Shown: positions 10,434 to 20,605 of the stretch, in pieces
Position numbering within the stretch: position 1 is the stretch's first letter
How the letters are laid out: the number at the start of each line of letters is the position of its first letter
From: Chitinophaga pinensis
Lineage (GTDB): Bacteria; Bacteroidota; Bacteroidia; NS11-12g; UBA955
Length of the DNA stretch: 64,000 nucleotides
NCBI GenBank assembly: GCA_945890895.1
Contig: CAMDDG010000007.1
Location: forward strand, 1-64,000
Reading direction: 5' to 3'
Program-made: the position numbers and the translations under genes
Notes under the pieces: model-generated
Told to the model about the DNA's origin: nothing
Databases searched by the model: none
Seen by the model: only the letters and a program-made list of their open reading frames with translations

Positions 10434-11743
10434 TAGCGGTATTCGTCGCGCTTGAACGGTCCAGTAAGCGATACACCGATGTAATCTGCTTGCTCTTGAG
10501 TCAATTCAGTTAACTCAACGCCGATTTGCGCCAGGTGCAAACGAGCTACTTTCTCATCCAAATGCTTAGGAAGTACATACACTTGGTTTTCGTAGTTGCT
10601 GTGGTTATTCCACAACTCCATTTGAGCCAACGTTTGGTTGGTGAAACTGTTACTCATAACGAAGCTCGGGTGACCCATTGCGCAACCCAAGTTCACCAAA
10701 CGACCTTCTGCCAAAACGATGATTTCTTTAGAATCTACATTGAAAACATCCACTTGAGGTTTGATGGTATATTTGGTGTTACCGTAATTCTTGTTCAACC
10801 AAGCCATATCGATTTCGTTGTCGAAGTGACCGATGTTACAAACGATGGTTTTATCGTTCATCAAACGGAAATGCTTTTCAGAAACGATGTTGCAGTTACC
10901 GGTAGCGGTTACCACGATGTTTGCTTGAGGAATAGCTGTTTCTAAGCGCAACACTTGGAAACCATCCATAGCCGCTTGCAAAGCACAAATTGGATCGATC
11001 TCGGTAACGATAACACGAGCACCAGCACCTCTTAAACTTTCAGCAGAACCTTTTCCTACGTCGCCATATCCACAAACAACAGCTACTTTACCAGCCATCA
11101 TGATGTCGGTAGCACGACGGATCGCATCCACCAAACTTTCTTTACATCCGTATTTGTTGTCGAATTTGCTCTTGGTTACAGAGTCATTGATATTGATTGC
11201 TGGAATAGGCAAAGTACCATTCACAACGCGCTCGTACAAACGGTGAACACCGGTAGTAGTTTCTTCAGAAATACCTTTGATTGCAGCAACTAATTCAGGG
11301 TAACGATCTAAAACCATATTGGTTAAATCCCCACCATCGTCCAAAATCATGTTCAATGGTTGTCGATCTTCGCCGAAGAATAAAGTTTGCTCGATACACC
11401 AATCGAATTCCTCTTCGTTCATACCTTTCCAAGCATAAACAGGAATACCTGCAGCAGCAATAGCGGCAGCAGCGTGATCTTGAGTTGAGAAGATGTTACA
11501 AGAACTCCAAGTAACCTCAGCACCCAATTCTACCAATGTTTCAATTAACACGGCAGTTTGGATGGTCATGTGAAGACAACCTGCAATACGAGCACCGCTT
11601 AAAGGCTTAGACTGGCCATATTCAGCTCTCAATGCCATCAAACCGGGCATTTCCGCTTCCGCCATTTTAATTTCTTTGCGACCCCACTCTGCAAGTGTGA
11701 TGTCTTTTACTTTGTAAGGAATGTATGTTGAATTAGTTGACAT
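10430..11743 (-). CDS. ahcY: Adenosylhomocysteinase
   Basis: [71 protein letters not shown]; canonical SAHH C-terminus KRDEYRY. Confidence 0.97.
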   Translation of the reverse strand: MSTNSTYIPYKVKDITLAEWGRKEIKMAEAEMPGLMALRAEYGQSKPLSGARIAGCLHMTIQTAVLIETLVELGAEVTWSSCNIFSTQDHAAAAIAAAGIPVYAWKGMNEEEFDWCIEQTLFFGEDRQPLNMILDDGGDLTNMVLDRYPELVAAIKGISEETTTGVHRLYERVVNGTLPIPAININDSVTKSKFDNKYGCKESLVDAIRRATDIMMAGKVAVVCGYGDVGKGSAESLRGAGARVIVTEIDPICALQAAMDGFQVLRLETAIPQANIVVTATGNCNIVSEKHFRLMNDKTIVCNIGHFDNEIDMAWLNKNYGNTKYTIKPQVDVFNVDSKEIIVLAEGRLVNLGCAMGHPSFVMSNSFTNQTLAQMELWNNHSNYENQVYVLPKHLDEKVARLHLAQIGVELTELTQEQADYIGVSLTGPFKRDEYRY

Positions 11744-11775
11744 GTTTTAAAATAAAATGCAAATTTACGAAAATT

Positions 11776-11904
11776 TTAGAACCCGCAGTTGCATCCACCC
11801 TTTTTCTGTGTGCGAGATTTGTAGTTTTTACTTCCACAAGATGACACCGAAGCGCTCAATACGCCCACGCACAACAACAAGGCAATCCATTTATAACGTT
11901 TCAT
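11776..11904 (-). CDS. Small lipoprotein (42 aa) with Cys-rich C-terminus; not in the ORF track
   Basis: Hand translation MKRYKWIALLLCVGVLSASVSSCGSKNYKSRTQKKGGCNCGF*: signal peptide, lipobox-like SVSSC, terminal CNCGF. Confidence 0.6.
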   Translation of the reverse strand: MKRYKWIALLLCVGVLSASVSSCGSKNYKSRTQKKGGCNCGF

Positions 11905-12004
11905 AGTACTTTGTTTAAACAAAAATAACACCATTTTGGTCTATCAAAAGTACTCGTTTCCCATTAATTCGAGAAAAAAACGCACCTTTGCACCGAATTT
12001 GACT

Positions 12005-12652
12005 ATGACATTACTTTCCATTTTAGATTTAGCACAAGATTGGCTATTGCATTTAGACGACAAATTGCAGGAAATCGTAGGAACCTACAAAACCCTCACC
12101 TACTTCATTTTGTTTGCCATCATCTTTGTGGAAACTGGACTGGTGTTGATGCCCTTCCTACCCGGTGATTCCCTATTATTCGCAGCAGGCAGTATTGCCG
12201 CCCTCGATGATACGCTCAACGTATATTACCTCATTCCCTTGCTGATTTTCGCTGCTTTATTGGGGGATAATACCAATTACTTTATCGGTTCCAAAATAGG
12301 CACGCGCATTTTCGACCTCAAATGGAAATTCCTCAAACGAGAATATTTGACCAAAACCGAAGAATTCTACGAAAAACACGGGGGGTACACCTTGATCATG
12401 GCGCGTTTCGTTCCCATTGTTAGAACATTCGCTCCTTTTGCCGCAGGCATGGGTTCCATGACCTACCGCAAATTCATTGGTTATTGCATTTCCGGTGCGG
12501 TATTGTGGGTTACATCCATTACCCTGTTGGGATATGCTGTTGGCGATTTACCTTGGGTAAAGAACAACTTTGAAACCGTAGTATTTGCCATCATTGGATT
12601 CTCCGTTGCACCCATGATTTACAAATACCTTCAATCCAAATGGAAAAAATAA
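12005..12652 (+). CDS. DedA family membrane protein
   Basis: FVETGLVLMPFLPGDSLLFAAGSIAA, MARFVPIVRTFAPFAAGMGSM. ATG at 12005 preferred over 11936. Confidence 0.88.
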   Translation: MTLLSILDLAQDWLLHLDDKLQEIVGTYKTLTYFILFAIIFVETGLVLMPFLPGDSLLFAAGSIAALDDTLNVYYLIPLLIFAALLGDNTNYFIGSKIGTRIFDLKWKFLKREYLTKTEEFYEKHGGYTLIMARFVPIVRTFAPFAAGMGSMTYRKFIGYCISGAVLWVTSITLLGYAVGDLPWVKNNFETVVFAIIGFSVAPMIYKYLQSKWKK

Positions 12653-13605
12653 TCCGACTCGGATTAATTGGAAAACCCATTTTCCACTCCAAAAGTCCAG
12701 AAATTTTCGCTGGTTTCTTTTCGGGGGAAGGCATCTCGGATGCGCAATATCAACTGTTTGAACTCAATCACATTGATGAACTCCCCGACTTAATTGCTAA
12801 AAATCCATTGCTGGGCGGATTCAACGTTACCATCCCCTATAAAACGGAAATCTTCAAGTATTTATCGCGGATTGACCCAAAAGCCGAAGCCATTGGAGCT
12901 GTAAATACGGTGAAAATCATCAGAAATCCGTTGAATGAATACAACAGCCATCCCCCGAAGAATGATGCCCGTAACATTGAATATGGAATTGAATCAACCA
13001 ATGAACCAGGGTCAATCCTTGGATCGAAAATCGAATCCAACGTTCAATTAATCGGGTACAACACGGATTTCGACGGTTTTGAATTCGCATTAAAATCCCT
13101 TCCTCATCAGAATTTTGAGCAAGCATACATTCTGGGAACGGGTGGTTCTTCCAAAGCCGTTGCAGCCGTTTTGACAAACTGCCAAATACCCTTTAAAAAG
13201 GTAAGTCGAAATTTGAAGGAGGGCAATAATTCTATTAATCAGAGCGTTAGAGCAAGCTCCGAACAGAATTGCAATTCAAAAGAAATAAAGGGAATTTTGG
13301 ACGAGTTTTCAAAATCAGAATTCAATATCAGTACTATCCGCTATGAGGAGTTTCTGAATTCAGAATTTCCTGAAAACACCTTGATCATCAATACCACACC
13401 TTTAGGTATGTGGCCGGAAGTGGAAAGTTGTCCCCCGATACCGTGGAATAAACTACCTAAAAGCACACAATTCATCGATTTGGTTTACAAGCCCCAAGAA
13501 ACCCAACTACTCAAAGAAGTCAAATTGCGTGGACTTTTAGGAATCAACGGACTTTCCATGCTTCAGAATCAGGCAGAAAAAGCTTGGGAGATATTCAAAA
13601 AATAA
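12640..13605 (+). CDS. aroE: Shikimate dehydrogenase with two low-complexity insertions
   Basis: GLIGKPIFHSKSPEIF, GGFNVTIPYKTEIF, IGAVNTV, ILGTGGSSKAV, INTTPLGMWP, GLSMLQNQAEKAWEIF. Confidence 0.92.
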   Translation: MEKIIRLGLIGKPIFHSKSPEIFAGFFSGEGISDAQYQLFELNHIDELPDLIAKNPLLGGFNVTIPYKTEIFKYLSRIDPKAEAIGAVNTVKIIRNPLNEYNSHPPKNDARNIEYGIESTNEPGSILGSKIESNVQLIGYNTDFDGFEFALKSLPHQNFEQAYILGTGGSSKAVAAVLTNCQIPFKKVSRNLKEGNNSINQSVRASSEQNCNSKEIKGILDEFSKSEFNISTIRYEEFLNSEFPENTLIINTTPLGMWPEVESCPPIPWNKLPKSTQFIDLVYKPQETQLLKEVKLRGLLGINGLSMLQNQAEKAWEIFKK

Positions 13606-13625
13606 ACGACCTTTCATTTTTTAGC

Positions 13626-13658
13626 AAAAAAATAGTCGCTGCATTAAACAGCGACTAT
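13626..13658 (-). terminator. Rho-independent terminator for the minus-strand gene at 13692-14321
   Basis: ATAGTCGCTG / CAGCGACTAT with 7-nt loop, followed by a T-run on the minus strand. Confidence 0.7.
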
Positions 13659-13691
13659 CAACAACTAATTCTACTTTGAATTAATCAACAA

Positions 13692-14321
13692 TTACCATTT
13701 GTAGAAAGCTCCTAATTTGAAGTTTTGACCTAATGAATATTGGTAAGTATTTTCAGCGGTAAGGTTATAATTATACCCTACTGTAACCCCCAAATTTTTA
13801 TAAACCAATTGATTCACACTTACAGCCACTGGGAAATAAATCTGATGGTCTACAAAATACACTTGATTGGTTTCAGGTTGAAAAACAACTTCATTACTTT
13901 GAGGATTCAAATAAGGTTTCCAACCCATTTGAATATCACGAGTTGTTAAGGTAGCCATACCAGCACCTGCGGCAACATTGAGACTTCCTGATTTCCAATT
14001 TAAAACTTTGGAAGAAGCCATCAGATTCAGGTGGGTCATATCCATAAATCCACCGTAATTTTTATTCAAATTCACTTTGTTTTCTTGGTAAGAAACGGTG
14101 GAATAACCTACTTCTGCACGCAAATCGATTTTTTTAGTCAATTTAAGTTCATAACCTAATTGAACGGAGTAATTTGCTGAAGATTCTGAAAATACCTTTT
14201 CAGAAAAATTCAACAAGCCATAGCTAACATCAATTCTTTGAGGAATTGACTGAGATTTCACTGCAGCCACTGCCAACAGCAGAGCGAGTGTAGAAATTGA
14301 AGTGCGAATCATTTTTTTCAT
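13692..14321 (-). CDS. Hypothetical outer-membrane beta-barrel protein
   Basis: Signal peptide MKKMIRTSISTLALLLAVAAVKSQ; alternating aromatic/hydrophobic strands; C-terminal aromatic. Confidence 0.6.
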   Translation of the reverse strand: MKKMIRTSISTLALLLAVAAVKSQSIPQRIDVSYGLLNFSEKVFSESSANYSVQLGYELKLTKKIDLRAEVGYSTVSYQENKVNLNKNYGGFMDMTHLNLMASSKVLNWKSGSLNVAAGAGMATLTTRDIQMGWKPYLNPQSNEVVFQPETNQVYFVDHQIYFPVAVSVNQLVYKNLGVTVGYNYNLTAENTYQYSLGQNFKLGAFYKW

Positions 14322-14642
14322 AACAACATAAATGGTGTTTTATCAAATTTACAATATGGTTTTGTCAATAGCATTACTAAAATTGGTGAAAATTTTTACG
14401 ATAAAATCCCAAACTCAATTGTGTGTAACACTAAAACTAAACAATGCAAACTTATAAACTTTCACAAAATCGGAATTAGTGAATTTTAACTAAAAATTTG
14501 TGTGAAATTTGGCAATATTATTCCAAAATCATACCAAAAAGAAAATCACCCAAATACAGTCAGTTGTGTGATATTTTAATATCATGATTGACAATTAAGC
14601 TTCGACTAATTTTGTGCATCATTAACTATAAATATTAAAAAT

Positions 14643-15260
14643 ATGGCATTAACACCTGAACAAAAAAGGGCAATAGCTTGGGTAGACTATGCAGCTGGTT
14701 TAGCATCAGTTGAAACAGGTCCTTTAAGTTTTGCTATTGGTGCAGCAGCATCTATGGCTTACTACTATGACAAGAAAGCAAGTGAAGGATGGGGAATAGT
14801 ATTCTACCCTCCTCAACCAATTCCAAGCACTAGCAATGACCTAGGTATACTTCACAATTTAACATGTGAGCAATTGGTTGCCAATGGATTCACTCAATCT
14901 AATTATGACAATATTATACAATCCGCAAGTGAAGTTAGGCCAGATTTATCCACAGAATTAAATGCAATTACTATATCATATTTCAATGAAAAAGTGAATT
15001 CGGTACAATTAATTGATTTAATAACGCCGGAAAGTGAACTAGAGTTCACATTAAATATAATTCCATTAAACGTTTATGATCAAAATATTTTCTTGCAAAC
15101 ATTAAATATTTTGCAAAACGCAAATGAAACTGAATGGGTCAATAATTTAAATGATTTGATTTTACAAATTTCTAGTTTCACCTTATCTGAAACAGAGAAA
15201 ACAGGATTAATAAATTCACTTCAGATTTTAAAACACAGTTTTGTGCTTTGGGGAAGTTAA
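14643..15260 (+). CDS. Hypothetical protein with Gly/Ala-rich hydrophobic N-terminal segment
   Basis: ORF in AT-rich region; LASVETGPLSFAIGAAASMAYYY; followed by a hairpin. Confidence 0.5.
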   Translation: MALTPEQKRAIAWVDYAAGLASVETGPLSFAIGAAASMAYYYDKKASEGWGIVFYPPQPIPSTSNDLGILHNLTCEQLVANGFTQSNYDNIIQSASEVRPDLSTELNAITISYFNEKVNSVQLIDLITPESELEFTLNIIPLNVYDQNIFLQTLNILQNANETEWVNNLNDLILQISSFTLSETEKTGLINSLQILKHSFVLWGS

Positions 15261-15276
15261 AAAAAACTATTTGGTT

Positions 15277-15307
15277 AATGGCTTTAATGGGCTTCATTAA
15301 TGCCATT
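15277..15307 (+). terminator. Probable terminator/hairpin after the 14643 CDS
   Basis: AATGGCTTTAATG / CATTAATGCCATT (12 of 13 pairs), 5-nt loop, followed by a T-rich run. Confidence 0.5.
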
Positions 15308-15714
15308 TTCATTTACGTGAGTCTTAAAATAGACAAGGAATTTAATTTAACTTTCCTACAAATATTTTTTAATGTTGTAGTATTAAAATCTATAATCTTG
15401 AATCTGAGGAACTGATTTTACTTATAGTAGCATTCTATAAAATCTATTGGGGTCTAGAAAAAGATGAATATGCACTAATCGATTATACACATACGTTGTG
15501 ACTTGTAAGTGGTTGCTTTTTTCGACTGATTGCAAATATAGTTTTAAGTATTTGAATTTTGAAATGTTCAATTCAAACAGAATTGAGCTCTGTTGCGGAG
15601 CAACTTACAAGGGATAAATTGTTCCGACGAAAACAATAGGGAGACACATCCCATTGCGTCTCACTTTTTATTTATTTTTCGAGTGTTATGTCTAGATACC
15701 CCCAATCATGCTAC

Positions 15715-16657
15715 CTATTCATTTGGTGTAAGAAAATTCAGTGTTTGATATGGACGCTCATTGTTATAATCGATTATCCAGGGCTCAGTCATCTGGTTTG
15801 CATGTTCTAGTGAAAAGAAAAGATTTGCATCTAATATCTTAACGGCAAGTTCTATTAAAACGTTCAATGATGGGCATTTTGTTGTGGTTTCACCTTTTGG
15901 ATATTTACCGATTCTATTCCCTTATTACTGAGCCAATATTAGAATCTTGCAAATGTAAACTCAGAGCCGTTGTCTATTCTAATTCTTCTGACATTATCAA
16001 GAGAATCAGACATAAAATCCATAGCCCATTCCATATTGGGAGCTAAGGGAACTTCAATGGGATTTGATGGGTTAACCGTTTTTAGGCTTTTCATCCGTTA
16101 GTACAAGCTAAATCCAACTTGTTCATATACCCTCCTGATTTTTGATACACCCAATTCCGGATGCTTTCTTTGCACCTTTACAATTACTTTTCTTTTACCC
16201 AATTTACTTGTTCCCACAACTTCTTCAATAGCATTAATTACAACTTCATCTTTCTTGGGCATTTGCTTTTGATAATACTTTGATGTTCGTGAGCAATTTA
16301 AAATTCTACACGCCTTAGCATGGCTTAATCCCCTAAATACTGACTTTACATAGGTTAAGCATTGCTATTTCTCATAAGACGTTACCACTTATTTGAATTG
16401 ACCTCCTTGAGAACATCAATCTATAATTATTGGTCTGCAACAATCCTTTTTAACCTTAAATTCTCCGATTCTAATTCCTTCACTTTGTGGAGTTCAGAGT
16501 ATGTCATACTAGCATACTTGCTCTTCCAATTGTAAAATGTTGGTTCCGAAATGCCATTCTCTCGGCAAATCTCATTTACCTTCTTGCCAGTTTCTTGTGA
16601 TTTCAAAATCTTCAAAATCTGAGCTTCTGTAAATCTTGTTTTTTTATTTTTTTGCAC
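15715..16657 (-). mobile_element. Degenerate IS3-family element (orfA plus frameshifted orfB)
   Basis: orfA helix-turn-helix RFTEAQILKILKSQETGKKVNEICRENGISEPTFYNWKSKY; fragments of DDE orfB in broken frames (RIRIDNGSEF, WIIDYNNERPYQTLNFLTPNE*). Confidence 0.85.
16427..16657 (-). pseudogene. IS3-family transposase orfA, probably truncated by in-frame stops
   Basis: After ...RIVADQ the same frame continues * L * IDVLKEVNSNKW*, which resembles a normal orfA end interrupted by TAA and TAG. Confidence 0.7.
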
Positions 16658-16897
16658 TTGTAAAAGCTAATACTCTAATTCTTAACTTGACACAAAAAAT
16701 CATCCCTTTACCAAATTAGTACATTGCATTGAAATACCCCTAAAAACACTAACTTCCTACATTGAATATTTGGTTAAGCGGTGACCAATTGTAGTGTGCA
16801 CTAGCCCCAAAAATAATATTTTTAACTTTTTACTGACATAATTCTATTATGTATATTTAAAAAATTCTAAACTACTTGCGACAAAATTCAATCTTTC

Positions 16898-17200
16898 ATG
16901 AACAATAAACATCTAATCACTCTTTCGGAAGCACAGGAAATGACACATGCATTTCAAAATTCTAGCCAATTTCAAAACCTAACTAAAGCTTGTATGATTG
17001 ACAAAAATGCGTATCAACAAGTCATCGATCAACCTGGCTGTGTTGGATTAAGGACTTATTTCGCATTGAATTCATCACAGATGCTAACAATTGTCGTAGT
17101 CGGTGTGGACGAAAACGGAAACGACTTGACTAGTGGAATTATATTGAACAAATCTGATGATTGTCCAACATTCTGTGCTAACAATTCTCTGTTAATGTAA
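16898..17200 (+). CDS. Hypothetical small protein with C-terminal CPTFC motif
   Basis: 100-aa ORF; CVGLRTYFALNSSQMLTIVVVGVDENGNDLT...DDCPTFCANN. Confidence 0.5.
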   Translation: MNNKHLITLSEAQEMTHAFQNSSQFQNLTKACMIDKNAYQQVIDQPGCVGLRTYFALNSSQMLTIVVVGVDENGNDLTSGIILNKSDDCPTFCANNSLLM

Positions 17201-17206
17201 ATAATC

Positions 17207-17797
17207 TTGTTGGCTTTCTACTTAAACATAGAGCTTTTTTTAATTTTGGTGTTATTCATCCAAACTAGCCTAAATCTCTGGTTATCTCCAAATTCGATTA
17301 GAAATTCAACTGAATTAAAGATCTATGTTTATATTTTATTTTTAAATAAAATGGCGTATCTGATTTTCAAAAAATCGGATGCGCTGTATTATTTTTTTCA
17401 CTCAGCTGCCCCTCTAGGCATTATTTTAAGTCTATGGTGGAGAGGAAAAAACCAATTTGATAGAATCATTTTTTCACTGCTTTTGGGGACGCTTTTTGTT
17501 TGGTACCTTTCTAATGATTTATTGTATTTCATTTTATACACTGTAGCAATTATGACATTAATAAACAAGGCTATTAACCTTGCTAGTGGTCCGAGCTCAA
17601 CAATGAAAAAATCCTTTTTACCTATAATACTATCGATAGATTTGTTTTTTGCATACATTTCTGTAATACTAAATATAGAGGAAATCGATTGGAGTAGATC
17701 ATTTTATATTTATTATTTGAAATACTTAATCATGCCATTTTCATTAATAACATTAATACTAATTTATGACAATAACAGGCGACATTCTACTTATTAG
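17207..17797 (+). CDS. Hypothetical polytopic membrane protein
   Basis: Several hydrophobic segments; overlaps the downstream histidine kinase start by 32 bp. Confidence 0.55.
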   Translation: MLAFYLNIELFLILVLFIQTSLNLWLSPNSIRNSTELKIYVYILFLNKMAYLIFKKSDALYYFFHSAAPLGIILSLWWRGKNQFDRIIFSLLLGTLFVWYLSNDLLYFILYTVAIMTLINKAINLASGPSSTMKKSFLPIILSIDLFFAYISVILNIEEIDWSRSFYIYYLKYLIMPFSLITLILIYDNNRRHSTY

Positions 17798-18536
17798 TTT
17801 ATTTGCAATTATTTTACCCTCTTTATTAATATTATTTGGCACAGCAATTTACAGTATAACAATTATCAACAGATACAAAAAAATAGTTTCAAGGTTATAT
17901 AGGGCTAGTTTTAAAGGAATTGATAGTGAAAGAAAAAGAATCGCAAGTGAATTACACAATCAACTTGCTGTACACTTTATTAATATTAATACTGATTTCG
18001 ATGAAATCCGGAAGACCATTGACAAAAAACAAGAAGATCAATTCAAGAAATTAGAATTAAACCTGGATCTATTAAAAGATGATCTCCATACCACCATTGA
18101 AAATTTATACCCCAAGGAATTGGTAGCATTCGATTGGGAAAAAAGTTTACTTAAATTATCACAACAAATGACTAATTCTGTTACGAGTGTATCATTTGAA
18201 TCATTTGCAAATAATTATCCACCCCAAGAAAAACTCCCACATGTATTTTGGGTTGTGCAAGAGATTATCACAAATGCAATAAAGCATGCCAAAGCAAAGA
18301 GGGTAATTGTATCAATCATGGATGAGAATAAAAACTTCATTATTTCAATTCATTACAAATCAATAATAAGTTCTACATCATGGATACATGGTACACCCAA
18401 TAAACGCGACGATGGAATGGGACTTTGTATTATTAAAGATAGACTTAAAATTGTGGGAGCCACAGAAAAAATTGATATACAAAATAGTATAGTAACACAT
18501 ACAATTTCAATTCGAAATGAAAATACTGCTAATTGA
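17766..18536 (+). CDS. Small membrane-anchored sensor histidine kinase (HisKA_3/NarL-type)
   Basis: One N-terminal TM, ERKRIASELHNQLAVHF phospho-His motif, VVQEIITNAIKHAKAKRV N-box, DDGMGLCIIKDRL G-box. Confidence 0.8.
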   Translation: MTITGDILLISLFAIILPSLLILFGTAIYSITIINRYKKIVSRLYRASFKGIDSERKRIASELHNQLAVHFININTDFDEIRKTIDKKQEDQFKKLELNLDLLKDDLHTTIENLYPKELVAFDWEKSLLKLSQQMTNSVTSVSFESFANNYPPQEKLPHVFWVVQEIITNAIKHAKAKRVIVSIMDENKNFIISIHYKSIISSTSWIHGTPNKRDDGMGLCIIKDRLKIVGATEKIDIQNSIVTHTISIRNENTAN

Positions 18537-19134
18537 CGATCATTACGCAATTCTGTCAATTTTAGAACAGAGTATCCTAAAAATTGTGCCGAGTGCTGAA
18601 ATTATTAGTTGTCTGTCACTAATTGAAGCAACGCCATTATTAACTAGAGAAAACCAAATAAACTATGTTATTACTGATTTAGAACTATTTGAAGGATGTA
18701 ATTTAGAAATATTAGAAGTCAGTAAAATGCTCCGAATTCCCAGTTTAATTTACAGTTCACATGTGAATCAAATTTTATTATCTGAAGCAAATAAACTCAA
18801 CGTAAAATGTTACATTTCCAAAAAATCAAATTTAATTCATTTGGAGTTGGGCTTAAAAGCACTGCTTAAAGGAAGTATTTATTTTTGTCCTGAAGTTTTA
18901 AAAGTTCAGGACTCGAACAATCAATATAAAGAAACGCAAAAATTAGAAATAACTAAGGGTCAAAAAAAAATTATTGATTTGCTATCTAAAGGATATAGCA
19001 GGTTTGAAATTCGTGACGTACTAAATATTTCACTAAATACTGTAAACAATCAAATAGCTCGAGCCCGTGAATTAAATGATTGTTCAAACACTGAAGAACT
19101 CCTGCGCCGTTTTAATTTTTGGGATAACACTTAA
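18517..19134 (+). CDS. Response regulator, REC + LuxR-type HTH
   Basis: MKILLIDDHYAIL, VITDLELFEG, LIYSS...ISKKS, C-terminal LSKGYSRFEIRDVLNISLNTVNNQIARA. Overlaps the kinase by 20 bp. Confidence 0.75.
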   Translation: MKILLIDDHYAILSILEQSILKIVPSAEIISCLSLIEATPLLTRENQINYVITDLELFEGCNLEILEVSKMLRIPSLIYSSHVNQILLSEANKLNVKCYISKKSNLIHLELGLKALLKGSIYFCPEVLKVQDSNNQYKETQKLEITKGQKKIIDLLSKGYSRFEIRDVLNISLNTVNNQIARARELNDCSNTEELLRRFNFWDNT

Positions 19135-19278
19135 ACTTTGGAAATATTTATTTGTCGGCAATGTAAGTTCAAACAACTTTAACACTGTTTTTAATTTCCA
19201 AAAATCAAATGATCAACAGATCACAAACCAATTCGACTCAATCAATAATAATACGAATTTTCAACATACTCTCATCCC

Positions 19279-19902
19279 ATGCACAAAATTCTGGTACTTG
19301 AGGATCATCCCGCAATTCATGATTACATATTGAAAGCAGTTAATGAATTAAATCTTGACATCCGAATGGAGTTTACAACCAATTCAGAAGACGCACTGCT
19401 AAAGTTGAAATCCAATTTGCCGCCTGACTATTTCATAAGTGATATTCAATTAAACGACAGAAAAGTAACCATAGCTATTGAAACTGCATCAATTCGAAAA
19501 ATTCCATTCATGGTTTATTCGTCTTTTGCACACAAAACATTAACTAACTTATTTGACCAACTAGGAGGAATTTCCTATGTGAGCAAATCTTCACCCTTTC
19601 ATGAATTGGTTTCAGGCATCCGTCATTTAATCAGCAAAAAACCATTCAAATGTCTTAAAACACTTGAAAATTTAAATTCAAATAAGAATTCCCAAATAGA
19701 AATTCAAAAACCTGAATTCTCACACTCAGAGCAACAAATAATTTTGTGTGCCATTGAAGGTCTCAGCATTAAAGAAACTGCTCAAAAATTACATAAATCC
19801 ACCAGCACTATAAGCAATCAACGAATTAGTCTTATGCTTAAAAACGAGTGTAATATGCAGGAACTTATTAGAAGTTATCTTTACTGGTATTCTGAAGGAT
19901 AA
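19279..19902 (+). CDS. Second response regulator, REC + LuxR-type HTH
   Basis: MHKILVLEDHPAIHDYI, FISDIQLND, MVYSS...VSKSS, AIEGLSIKETAQKLHKSTSTISNQ. Confidence 0.75.
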   Translation: MHKILVLEDHPAIHDYILKAVNELNLDIRMEFTTNSEDALLKLKSNLPPDYFISDIQLNDRKVTIAIETASIRKIPFMVYSSFAHKTLTNLFDQLGGISYVSKSSPFHELVSGIRHLISKKPFKCLKTLENLNSNKNSQIEIQKPEFSHSEQQIILCAIEGLSIKETAQKLHKSTSTISNQRISLMLKNECNMQELIRSYLYWYSEG

Positions 19903-19918
19903 CTACCGAACTGAACAT

Positions 19919-20024
19919 AACCAAACTACTCAAAGAAGCCAAATCGCGTGAGCTATTAGGAATCAACGGACTTTCCATGCTTCAGAAGCAGGCAGAAAAA
20001 GCTTGGGAGATATTTAAAGGGTGA
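19919..20024 (+). pseudogene. Duplicated, diverged 3' end of aroE
   Basis: Encodes TKLLKEAKSRELLGINGLSMLQKQAEKAWEIFKG* versus aroE C-terminus TQLLKEVKLRGLLGINGLSMLQNQAEKAWEIFKK*; about 10-11 mismatches over ~103 nt by eye. Confidence 0.9.
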
Positions 20025-20062
20025 TTTTTAAAGTTGACATAATTAATGCCATTCCCTCAAAT

Positions 20063-20605
20063 CACTATCTTCTAATCAAATATTCTTGGTTTACTAATGT
20101 GTAACTGCCATTTTTAAATGCTTTGAACTTAGAATCATAAATAGTTAAATCCAATCTCTTTTTTGTGTTTTTCTCTACAGCAAAAGAAACTCCCACATTT
20201 TCAGAAACAAATTGATAAGTGCTATCGCAGACAAAACCCTTATAATCACTTAGATTATTATTGTCAATTCTAATTGTGCCTTCTGGAATTTCACCATCTA
20301 AAGTTATAAATTCTGGCTTGAATCGTGATTTCTTTATGTTTAATACGTTTTAAAGTTACTATTTTTTCCATTTTTAAAACGTACTCTTTTCGGGGGAGCT
20401 TACAACAACAACATCTTTGTATTACTTCTTGTCGAATTTCTTTTTTTACTTCTACTAGTTCAGCATTTTCTTCTTTGATTTCTTGACTATCTTTATTGAT
20501 AAATTCCTGATGCTCAAATACTTGTTACTGTGACTCACTTTCTTGTTTGTCTATTGAACTGCAAGAAAATAGTAATGTTAATAATACTAGGTTTGTTATT
20601 TTCAT
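20063..20605 (-). pseudogene. Decayed lipoprotein gene
   Basis: MKITNLVLLTLLFSCSSIDKQESESQ*QVFEHQEFINKDSQEIKEENAELVEVKKEI..., in-frame TAA plus frameshift into KKSRFKPEFITLDGEIPEGTIRIDNNNLSDYKGFVCDSTYQF.... Confidence 0.6.

Noticed and set aside
10526-10945. 139-aa + strand ORF antisense to ahcY
   Set aside because: Shadow of a highly conserved gene.
19076-19333. 85-aa ORF between the two response regulators
   Set aside because: Overlaps both regulators out of frame; no start context or protein-like composition.
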